Below, one piece after another: positions 33,579 to 43,114 of a stretch of DNA of 64,000 nucleotides (positions are counted from its first letter, which is position 1; every line of letters begins with the position of its first letter). The stretch is taken from contig CADCXD010000009.1 of NCBI GenBank assembly GCA_902806575.1, positions 744,001 to 808,000 on the forward strand. The letters run 5' to 3'. Origin of the DNA: Jackrogersella multiformis. Taxonomy: Eukaryota; Ascomycota; Sordariomycetes; Xylariales; Hypoxylaceae. Made by a program: the position numbers and the translations under genes. The notes below the pieces were generated by a model. The model was not told the origin of the DNA. It saw only the letters and a program-made list of their open reading frames with translations, and did not search any database.

Positions 33579-36500
33579 CTAGTACGCTCCTTCTCGCTCC
33601 CTCCACGCCGGCTGGGGGGACAGCCAAGGCTTCCTATACCCAGACCACAGCGGCATCTCCGGCTCCAACGAGAAGCCCTCGAGCCTCGCCCCGCCCTCGT
33701 CGAGCGCCCACAGCGTGATCGCGACGGTGTTCGCGCCGTCGTGGTTCAGCACGCCCTCCGGCACCGGAAACACCGTCTGCGGCCCGAGGCTCGCCACGTA
33801 CTTGCCGAACTGCCACCCGTTGACGAAGAGCTGGCACCTGTAGCCGGGGCGGGAAGCAGAAGCGGAAGCGGAGGTGGAGTTCGCGAACGCGAAGCTCATC
33901 GGCACGTCGTAGCCCGCGGGCACGTCGAGCGCGAAGCTCGTGGTGAAGAAGCCGATGCCGGCGCCTTCGATCCCGTCCGTGATGGGATTCGAGATCGCCC
34001 AGTCCTGGCTCGGAGGCGCGGGTTGGTGGTAGCCCTGGCGCTCCGCGAACATGGCGCCCTCGTTGCGCGGGCCCCGCGCCAGGTCGCGGTACGATTCGCC
34101 GCCGAGGTTGCCCGTCAGCTTCCACGCCACGTCCGACTGCCGCGCGTGTCCCGCCAGCGCGAAGTTGACGATGCCCATGGGCGACTTGATCAGGTCCGTC
34201 CCCGGCGCCTCCTCGTCCTGGCCCATGTGGTCGACGGCCAGCGTGAAGACGTACGGCCTCCCGCTGTCGAGCGCGCGGGGGCCGAGCGAGATGGTGTCGT
34301 TATGCGTGGGTTCGCCGTCGGTGCCGTCCCACGAAGTGACGAGCGTGTCGTTGAGCCAGAGCGAGTACCCGAAGCCGTTCCCGCCTGTCACGTTGAGGAA
34401 TAGCGACGACTCCTCTCCGTTCGCGGTGAAGTGGCCGCGGTATATAAGCGATCCGCTGTGGAAGCCGTAGTCGCTCGCGTACAGAGAGGTGGGTGTGAGT
34501 AGCAGCTGTGGGTTATTTGTCGACGGGTTCTCACATGCGACCCATCTCGAATCGTCGTAGGAGGTCTGGATTTCGGGGAGGGAATTGACGTGTTTCCACT
34601 CCAGAGAAGAGAAGTCTGGGAGCTTTATATCAGGAGCTTGGAAGTCCAACCGTGCCGTAAGTTTCCCGTGCTCGTTCCGCTTTCCGATGAGGGCTTTGTC
34701 GTTAAACGACATAGCCTTGACGTTACCGGTAGGCTCGTAGATGAGTTCAATGTCTGTGGTCCTGTTGATATCGCCGGTAAGACGAAGCGTTTCCCCATCT
34801 AGCACTGCCGTGCGAACCAAATAGGGTCCATTCACTACTACGGTAGATTTGGACGGAGAAGAATAATTGGAAATCGGCGCCTTCGCCGGGAGTTCCGTAA
34901 CCCAATACCTGTACGCATCGTTGCGCCAGAGCAAAAGGACTTCAAGGTCGTTGCCGAATTTCAAGATCTTCCTGCTTGCGGAAACTTCCCATTGAACAAC
35001 GAATGTATTTGAATCCGTCTTCTTGGTCTTCACAGTGATATCCTTGGGATTTGTTTGGGCAGATATCGTCAGGTGTGTTACGTCAATGGCAAACTCATGA
35101 ACTTCTTCAGCTCCGCCATAGAGAATCAGTGTTCTCTTCCCAGACGCATCTTTCCCCCATGTAAATATTTCTGCTGTGCAGTATACCAAGTTAATTCCAC
35201 CGACGTCGTAGTCAGTTACGTGAATCTTCGAGTCTCTACGTGTCAATACCAACTCTCCGCCAAGCTGAGGCATCGTTATGTTGCCAGCGCTTGTAGGCAC
35301 AATGAGCTTGTAAGTTGTTGTGTTTATCGATGTCCAGTCAGTATGACGAATAATATAGAAGTTCGTTGGAGATTCAGTCCCAAATACTGGCGTAGTAGCA
35401 ATCTGATCAGTCGAGACATACGATCCATTCGACGCATTTCCTGCAACTGCAGTTAGGTACGCAGGTGAGACTTTAAAGAAATTAGCCTCGAGCTTTTCCT
35501 CTGAATACTTCTCCCTCCAGATATGACGGTTCTCTTTTATCGCTGCTCCATAGTCGTAGGAGGTATCGCCGCCTCTGTACCCTAGGTTGCCCCAATTTGT
35601 TCCTCCATATGTCTGTGATTATCAGCCTAGGACTCTATAAAATAGGTGATTCAGGAGCTGCCCACCATGTAAATATTGAAAATCTTGATAGCAAAACTGT
35701 AATTATTTTTCCACAGCACACGGACCGATTCCTGGTTGACGAGTGCGTTGCAACCATCTGCATTGACGCTGCCAAACCCAGTACCAGAGCCTCCTTGAAA
35801 TTCAGCAACGAAGAACGGGGTGTTTGGGCTATATTTCTGGTGCATATTTTGCCAGTTCTCCGGCCATCTAATCTTAGGCCAAACGTCAGGATGTGCACCT
35901 ATATCCTGTCAGGAGACGATTTCAAGGATCGGATATATACGCCACTCACAGTCATATCGCATAGGATAGGCATCGATCCCGTAGACTAAATCCAGTGTTA
36001 ATTATGAAGCTCAGTTCTCCTTCTAGCGAAGCACCCACGTTCTGTCTCGCCCAGTCCACTGCCAGGAGCCCAGTTGCCTTGGAAAAGATGGTCATTCACC
36101 ATTTGCGGCACCACATTTCCAGTCTTTTTGAATTGCTCCTTTACATGTTCCATGTAATTGCTATTCAACTGAGCCGGAAAATCGGTGTCATTGACACCTG
36201 GCCAAGTGTCATATTCGTTCTCAGGCTGCAACATAACGACTGGACCTCCATTCGTTATTTGAGCATCGGCAATCAACTTGCCCACAGTAGCAGCGTATAT
36301 TTCAGTCGAATCGACAAATTCTGGATCATCTCCGCGAAGAGGTGCTTTAATTCGTGCCGTCCAACCTGGGTAGCCGCCCAGGGCTGTTTCTGCGTTGATG
36401 TATGGCCCGGGCCGGGCGATCAGATAGATACCAGCTTCTGCGGCGGCTTTGAAGAATTCGTCGAGAGCGAAGACCCCATCGAACCGTACCTTTCCTTGTG

Positions 36501-36867
36501 TGCCTTCTACAAGACCCCAATACGTATAGAATGACACCGCGTTGAAACCTAGGGCCTTAATCTTCTGGAAAACGTCGAGCCATAAGCCTGGGCTCGGCAA
36601 GCGCCAGGGATGGAACTCTCCGGAGAAGATGAACATGCGCTCCCCTCGAATGATCATAGAATATTCGTCCCATGTCACCTAACCAATATTTAGTGATGTT
36701 GGGAGAAGGAATGATTCGGTCGAAGTTCTCACCAGTCCCTTTAATTGGTCTCTTGTCTCTGTTTTAGACTTCACATCTTGATAGGGTATGTTTAATCCTT
36801 GCCCTTGCGTTAACAAGCAAATCAAGAAGGCAAGTAATATCCGCAGCAGTTTAGTTTCAACCATCAT
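33579..36867 (-). CDS. lacA: Secreted beta-galactosidase, glycoside hydrolase family 35
   Basis: Five exons (36867-36733, 36678-36039, 35985-35950, 35898-35666, 35612-33579) with four introns of 51-54 bp give about 1025 aa. It is a retaining enzyme that removes terminal beta-galactose from polysaccharides and lactose. Residues 1-~25 (MMVETKLLRILLAFLICLL) are a signal peptide, so it is secreted. The catalytic barrel shows FSGEFHPWR, ARPGPYINAE, the acid/base Glu200 in QPENEY and the nucleophile Glu303 in VAEFQGG, then TYGGTNWGNLGYRGG after the fourth intron. The long C-terminal part matches the beta-sandwich and jelly-roll domains of fungal LacA, with many N-glycosylation sequons. The third exon is only 36 bp. 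The second intron uses a GTGGGT donor and TTTAG acceptor; it is required because the frame otherwise stops. Length equals the family's. The gene symbol is by similarity class. Confidence 0.95.
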
Positions 36868-38375
36868 GATATTCTCACCAGAGTACAATGAAGTCAACCA
36901 ATGTAAGTCTAAAAGAGCCTACGACAGCACCCTGGATCCGACGCCGCCTACCTCGGGACACCAGTGTCACATCCATTTTGAGCTCGGCATGGAAGTATAG
37001 CTGTAGAATCTTTCGAGGTAGACAATATCCCGAGCTGTGGAGAAATTAGCAAATACTAAAATCGTCAAGGTCCTCAAGGACTCGGCTTCTCCAACCTCTC
37101 CCCAGATCTCTCGAAGGAATGCGGGGTTCATGATATGCACTGTAACTGTATGTATTTCCTTATAATTGGTGGGAAATCTGTTTGATCGGCTCTGTTTGCT
37201 TAGGCAAAATTTACGGCCTGTTTCTGGTTCTTGTTCCTGGAAATGACATCATTGCCATCTCTTGCATCAAGAATAACAGTGCCATATTAGGAGACATAGG
37301 GGCACATCAGATTATCGCCGATTACCGTCACTAAGAGACACAGGTAGCTGTCTTGAAATAATTATATCATGACTTGTCTGCCTTCTGAGACTACCCATAG
37401 CATCTTATTTTCCAAAGATCCATGATGGACCCTTTAGCTTTCGATGTTTATATCATGATTATCTCCCTTACCAAAACAATTATACGTACCTAGGTAATTA
37501 AATGGGTGAATTAAAAGTCTTTAGCATATTAATGAAGAAAACTCCTCATGAAGAATAACTTAATTTGGTTAATTTAATACCTTGGCAAGGAGCAATGTTG
37601 GCCAATGCGTGTTTGCTTGTTGTGTGAAGCCGGTTAGTGAAGTAGAAAGATTCACAATTCAATACTTCACTACAATCATTTTAGTAAAGATTTCACACTG
37701 AGTTGTCAAGTGTATAACAGAGAATGAGAGTATATTTTAGATTCGATATGCCCCAGAGAAATTAAAAGATCTTTTTATGTTAGTATTCACTTTCAATCTC
37801 AGTTAAAAATCCACAGTATGATCAATGAGGTTAAAGATAAAATTGAATACAACAATACGAACAACATGAAGACCTCGGGACACATGTTACACAAATAATA
37901 AGACAATCAGCATTAAATCTTTACGAACCTGATTTCCATTCATCCTCCTCAGTCATAAGTTCAATATACTAGGTCAATTTGATGTTCAATATCCAATAAC
38001 TGAATTTGAACACCAGTCTTAATATTTAGAAATAAACGCAACTGCCTAGGTACCTAGTCACTGTCATATCCAGAGCTTAATAAGTCAGATGTCTTTAATA
38101 GATAAGCATTTTCAATGTAAGAAAAGCAAGAAGTCACAAACAAGCATTACCTACCTATCTGGATACTTACCTAGGTAGGCATCTGTTGATATACATTATC
38201 TATAGCCGTCGATAATAATGCCGAATTCCCGGTAAGTAATATATCCTTCGTACTATCTACCACTTACCTATAGGCACCTAGGTAGGTAGGTATCATGGAT
38301 GTTATTAATGTCACATGACTCCATACAGGCCGGGCGAGGCTCAATACGACGGTAGGTAAGTGTCACAACCCCAAA
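36868..38375. other. Beta-galactosidase promoter and AT-rich spacer
   Basis: The first few hundred bases upstream of the start should hold the promoter. 37430-38250 is AT-rich with CTAG palindromes at 37488, 38044-38058, 38148-38180 and 38277-38293. No gene seen. Confidence 0.5.
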
Positions 38376-39694
38376 TTAAGGGAATGATACACCGGCACCA
38401 TCGCAAACAGTTCCCCTATTAAACCATTGCACAGTGGGTAGCAACTCGCTTACCACCCACCTGGCCGTGGTGGTGTGCGTGGATCCTTGACCGAAGGGCT
38501 CGTGCGTCTTGTCCTTCCTCATCTTGTCCTCCAGTTTCAGGTCCCGAATAGAGGCGTCCAAGTCGCCTAGATCATCAGTGACACCACTTTCTATGCCCGA
38601 ATCTACCAGCTCACGACCTCGAGGAAAGCTGGTCCGGCAATCTGCTAAGGCCTGAAACACCACCAGCTGGTCTTGCAAGTGCTCGTCAACGACCCCGCGA
38701 ATCTTGATTTCGTTGAAAAGGTCTTTGCAGACTTTCCGTGATATCTCTGCACTCAATGTCTCGGGTTTCTTGTTCTTCCAAGCCTTGTTGTACATGTAGT
38801 CCCGGCCCCATCGGAGACCTGTCTGGGAATGGGCAACCAGCAAAGTATACATCCGAGAACCATGTCTGCTATCCTCGAGGACCACGAAGTTGATGTCCAC
38901 ATCAGGGAATAATCTATCGAGGTCATCTGCAAGGGCCTTCTCGAGAAGCTGCAGGAGAGAGGGTGGCACTAGAATGCTCACGTCGATCTGCGTGAGCTTG
39001 TTGTCGTCCACGATAACAGATTTGTCCCACCGCTCTTGTAGCATCAAGGATTGTCCCGGCGCGAGAGGCTGGAACCTAAGCCAAACACACCCCCTACTGT
39101 CGGGGCCTATCGCCCAACTTCGCTTCTTCAGCTGCCTCTCGACAGTGACACCGAATTTATCCTGCAGGGTTGGCAACAGGACTTGGTCGAGATACTCGTA
39201 CGACAGCGAGAAAGACACGTTTGTGCCTCCGTGAATCTCCAGCTCGATGGGTTCCCCGCTCTCGTTCCCGGCGAACAGGAGGAAAGGGAAGATAGCCTGG
39301 AAGATGAGCAAGGTGCTGGAGGCGCTGTTTCCCGCCACGACCTTGAAATTTCGCCTTTCGAGAGCGGTGGGAGGCAATGACGGCCTGAACTCTAACGTGT
39401 GACTACCGACCACCAATCCGTCAACCTCAGCTCCGGTAGCCTCCACTAGCCATTCGATAGCTGACACGTGCTGAGCTTTCAGGCCTACATCGCCGCTGAT
39501 TAGAGAAAAATGCATCTGTAAAGGGGAGATCGGAGTCAGAGCTGACCGCCGCCTCGATGTCCTGGTCTGTTGCCTCGTACATTATCGATGCGGATTGGCT
39601 GTGATGTGAGGGCCGATAGAGCGCATGCGATTCTGACGAGCTGACCACCGCCCTCGCCGGTCCGGCCATCCAATTGTAAGAGCTTTGGCTTCAT
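38376..39694 (-). CDS. RNA 3'-terminal phosphate cyclase (RtcA-like)
   Basis: Two exons (39694-39547 and 39484-38376) around a 62-bp intron give 418 aa. Exon 1 reads MKPKLLQLDGRTGEGGGQ, the family's opening motif, then RGNRPGHRGG. The junction restores GGGLKAQHVSAIEWL, diagnostic of the cyclase superfamily. Further motifs are ATGAEVDGLVVGSHTLEFRP, GNSASSTLLIFQAIFPFLLF, GGTNVSFSLSYEYLDQVLLP and VDEHLQDQLVVFQALA, whose His is where the adenylylated histidine of RtcA lies. This supports catalysis rather than the His-less Rcl1 rRNA-processing branch. The enzyme uses ATP to convert RNA 3'-phosphates to 2',3'-cyclic phosphates. About 60 residues near the C-terminus are an acidic insertion (SGIESGVTDDLGDLDAS), longer than bacterial RtcA. 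The donor GTCAGC is unusual. Confidence 0.93.
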
Positions 39695-40059
39695 GCTGTA
39701 CTCTGTTGCTTTGTAAGTTATCGGGCCCGGTAATAGTAAGTGCTGATATCTTCGAAGAGGAGTAGTAATACTGTCTCTAAATTTTCACGCGAATACCTGC
39801 TTATTTATTAAAAGTATGTCTCACAAATTAAACTGGCTGTAAGAAAATGAGTCATTCGGTAAGCTGTCCCGAGGCTGGGCGGCTCCTTCAGTTATAGGCA
39901 TAGGTAATTCGTACTAATCGTTACTTGTTTCATTATATTGTAATTATTCTCTCTTCACCGAAGAATCACTTTATTAATGCGTTGTAGGCGATTAGAATAG
40001 CATTAGACCAACTGCCCTTTGTAATAACCACTAACCTTAGCTTTCACAGTATCGCCGGC

Positions 40060-40240
40060 TATCCCCTAGTTACCTACTTAGGTAATCAGCACGTTCTAGC
40101 TAGGCAGCAATGACCTGAATAGGCAGTTCATGGGGTAAATAGCCAGACACTATTATGCCTAAGTGCAGACAGTGTGTAAGCCGTAGCAATAATACTATTT
40201 ATACTGTAATTATATATCCCTTAAAACACTTATTTAGGTA
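40060..40240. repeat. Dispersed repeat, copy 2 (possible MITE remnant)
   Basis: The inner part 40158-40240 aligns in direct orientation with 7373-7463 (shared GCAGACAGTGT, AATACT, ATCCCTTAAAA and ACTTATTTA blocks). Its left end 40060-40092 (TATCCCCTA...TAATCAGCAC) is the inverse of the right end of the other copy, 7491-7515. Heavy divergence is consistent with an old or RIP-mutated family. Confidence 0.4.
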
Positions 40241-40397
40241 GCTATCATAGAAGTCTGATGGTATTCTGCTACGCCACCGGTGACTTTAGAAGACAACGTA
40301 CACTGAACAAGGGGAACCGAACAGCCGACAGGTAATTAGGTACTACGTAGTGGATTGTTACGTTACCTGGATCATCCATGAGCTTGAGGCCTACACG

Positions 40398-40459
40398 GTG
40401 GGTCGACTCGCCCTGAAATATATTATTATTTCGGGGCGAACATAGGGCGGACGACCCAC
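40398..40459. repeat. Nested inverted repeat
   Basis: Outer arms GTGGGTCG (40398-40405) and CGACCCAC (40452-40459) are perfect. Inner arms TCGCCCTGAAATA (40408-40420) and TATTTCGGGGCGA (40427-40439) pair at 12 of 13 positions around a 6-base AT loop. The right side has 12 extra bases between the arms. It may be a transposon end, an RNA hairpin or a protein site. Confidence 0.65.
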
Positions 40460-41004
40460 TGCAGCTAAGCAGCTAGGTACAATACATAGGTGTAGGTATC
40501 TTCTTCTCCGAATTTGCTATTGGAGATTCTAAAATTTGTCTGTTATACAATACTCTTCTCAAATTCATTATGTCTCGGCTACTTCAAGCGGTATGGTTTG
40601 CGTCTGTTGTTTGAAATATATTGTAGTGGAGAGCACAAGGTAACAAGATCGTGTCTTCTGAGATTACTTAGCCATGGATCGTGACAACCTCACAGTTAGA
40701 AATTATCCCCAGACAGTTTCAGTGGGTTGGTGAAGATATGACCAATATGTCTATCATGGAGTTCACGATGCGACACTATCACCAGAGCGATCTATCTATA
40801 ATGAAGCTACAGTTAGAATCTGGGCTTGATTATCATTACGGACAATTCTGCCAAGATCTATATATCTCGCCGCCTAGCACGTAGACCATGGCGATCGTCA
40901 GTTGATGGCTTCAAATAAAAGCTATCATCCATTTAATTTAATTTATAGTTTATTACCGTCAATCGATTTCGCCCTTTTAGCTCGAATTTCCATCGATCGA
41001 CCCT

Positions 41005-41598
41005 ATGGACACTCTAATCGTCGTCGCAGGTCTTCTCCCGATTATAGCTCTAGGGGCAGCAATCCCAGCAGATGTTGATGCATGTGGCGCCCGCTTCAGT
41101 ATATTCAACTTTACCGTGAGGCTGATTCATATACTATGATTTCCTAAAGAAGGGTTTATCCTTGCGATCTAACGCTCGTCTCTAGGCAAGCTGTATTCCG
41201 CATAGTCTTTTCTGCGCGTTAGTTGTACTTGGCAATCCCCGCTGAGGCCTGCTATTCCAAATACGTAATAACCCACCCATAGGATCGACTTCAATGTTAA
41301 GATAGCGCCTGGAGCGTCGAGTATCGAATGTTCCTTCTGGGGCACCGGCCCTGATATACTACCCCGAGTCCAGTTGACAGGCTGTCACAACCCGAAAGTG
41401 TCTTTCTCCTTCAGCGGAGGTGATGGGAGCCGTAGACTAACCGTCATGTCGGCTCTGTCCTCGGGACAGAACCTTACGGGCACACACCACATCTCCGATT
41501 CAGATATCATACTCGAAGACCACGGATCCGTCCAGACCGAAAGCTATGATGGCCCTAACACTTTCATTATCACTCAGCTGACGACGACCTCTTTGTAA
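41005..41598 (+). CDS. Small secreted cysteine-containing protein
   Basis: Three exons (41005-41115, 41186-41217, 41283-41598) with introns of 70 and 65 bp (GTGAGG...TCTAG; GTTAGT...ATAG) give 152 aa. The N-terminus MDTLIVVAGLLPIIALGAAI is a signal peptide with likely cleavage near residue 19-22. The mature part has five cysteines (27, 40, 47, 64, 82), the phrase FTASCIPHSLFCAIDFNV across the two junctions, then beta-strand-like VKIAPGASSIECSFWGTG and LTGCHNPKVSFSFSGGDGS. It resembles a class of small secreted fungal proteins I recall but cannot name, whose function is unknown. Such proteins are extracellular and sometimes effectors; nothing here proves that. The 32-bp middle exon and the phase-consistent joins support the model. 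Confidence 0.75.
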
Positions 41599-42123
41599 TA
41601 ATCTAAGGGATACTAGAAAACACAGGGGATAGTTATATGCTATATTATACTAGCCAATCGGGTGAAAAGCATGAAATAGTCATTGATTGGCATGATGACA
41701 GAGAGGAGAAGGGCCGTATTTCGGACATGGTCCCGTAAATGACTATCGTGTACTAACATGCGTTCCTGGGAATTTTGTTTGCTGTCTGTTTGGCAGTGTT
41801 GGTATCCAAAATCTATCACTTTCATGATTATTTTGATAGCGCGGCGGTCTACCGACTAGGACACTTAGTTACTGATTATCATGATCTAACGGTTCGCGAT
41901 TCTGCGAGCTAGATGTTTGAAAGAAATGTGCTTTTGTTGCAGGATCTATTAAGTTATACCTTCCTATATACCATATCAGTCTCGAAGTCGGCCGTGTCTC
42001 GAAATCAAGCCGCGGTATGAACTAACCTCAGACTTTAAACACCCTACTAGCCTCGATCTCCAGGAAGACGCTTAGATTATACTGATAGACCTTCTCCGTA
42101 GTACCTTCTGCGCGAAGTTCATC
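41599..42123. other. Short spacer
   Basis: About 525 bp between the secreted-protein gene and the SDR pseudogene. No gene seen. A tRNA-like D-arm sequence on the minus strand near 41835-41862 lacks the rest of a tRNA. Confidence 0.45.
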
Positions 42124-43114
42124 CTACTTCTTCCCCTTACCATACGCATCATCGTCTTTATTTGTCAAATACGCTCCACCGTCGACCACCCCATCGATAC
42201 CCACCGCTGCCTCAACACCCTTTACACTCTCCATCGCCGCTCCAGACCCACGAGCCAGGAACCTTGCCGGCGACGCTATGAACAAGACGCGCTGCCCGCA
42301 CTCCTCGAAGGGCACCCGGAAAGGCCGGAAGAGTGGGTTCACGATGTAGGTCAGCAGATACCGCAGGTACCAGGGAGAGTTGCTGCTCAACACGATGTCC
42401 GTCGCCACGTACCCCGGATGCCAATGGCCTGGCCCGCGTTGCGGCGCGCCACCTCCGTGTAGATGCTGGTCAGGCAACCCAGTACGCAAACTGCGTCCGG
42501 AGTCCCTGGTTCCTTGGGTTTCGCAGCGAGAAGTCGGAGAGCACGACGGATCCCTGCACGATCGTCGAGGACACCGAGACGACGTGGTCAGCGCCCGGGG
42601 TCGCGGTTAGCAGCGGGAGGAGACGGTCGACGAGGCGCATCCGCGAGTCTAGTAACAGAACAAAGAGGAGTACTTGTCAAGACCCTCCACGGTTTCTGCA
42701 GGTCCCCGGACGGTTAGTTGCATGCTTGTCTCTGGTGCTTTGCTTGGCTTCGGGGATCTGCCGCTAGAACGTGGTGGGGATTGGGTACGGGGTTTCTACC
42801 TTCGCCCGCGAGAGACATGATCTAGTCCCCCTGACAGCACACCGGGAAGTCGACTTTCGCTAGCGCGCTCCTCGCGTCCGCCTCCTGCCGCTCGATTCGG
42901 CTGATCTCGGCGAAGATACGGTCGATCTCCCCCAGGAGCGACAGGTCACCCCTGTGGAACTGAAAGACGCCCCCGGGGCACGCAGCCGTGCATTCGGCAA
43001 TGATCTTGCAAGCTCTGCTCCGCATACCGACGGCCTACGAAAGTCCAGGCGAGCGCGCGCGCGGCCTCCCCGGTGCCCGCCGTTCGCAGCCCGGGCTATG
43101 TCAAGTTTGACCAT
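42124..43114 (-). pseudogene. Short-chain dehydrogenase/reductase pseudogene
   Basis: Reading down the minus strand, successive fragments of one SDR-like protein lie in order but in different frames. They are: MVKLDIARAANG at 43114; IIAECTAACPGG...FQFHRGDLSLLGEIDRIF ending at a TAG at 42822; VEGLDKYSSLF ending at a stop; RMRLVDRLLPLLTATPGAD followed by HVVSVSS; LTSIYTEVARRNAGQAIG; and HPGYVATDIVLSSNSPW to the stop at 42124. At least four frame changes or stops intervene, and introns cannot explain them all because splice signals are missing at several. The glycine-rich NAD(P)-binding motif (TGxxxGIG) expected after the first fragment is absent, so part is deleted. Intact relatives would be NAD(P)H oxidoreductases of ~330 aa. 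It is more GC-rich than its surroundings, so it decayed by indels rather than by RIP. Confidence 0.8.

Larger units (their letters stand above)
39695..41004. other. Spacer with a repeat copy and a large inverted repeat
   Basis: No gene supported. It contains copy 2 of the dispersed repeat (40060-40240), a nested inverted repeat at 40398-40459, and the promoter of the secreted-protein gene that follows. Confidence 0.5.

Noticed and set aside
33741..34403. A 220-codon plus-strand frame opposite the beta-galactosidase C-terminus
   Set aside because: Antisense shadow of a firmly identified gene, of biased composition and without a domain.
39427..39669. An 80-codon minus-strand ORF starting at ATG 39669
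   Set aside because: It reads the cyclase first exon in the wrong frame. The correct frame from ATG 39694 holds the GEGGGQ motif.
41835..41862. Minus-strand TAGTCGGTAGACCGCCGCGC, like a tRNA D-arm; a partial match occurs near 31748
   Set aside because: No T-arm or acceptor stem within the needed distance; at most a tRNA-derived relic.
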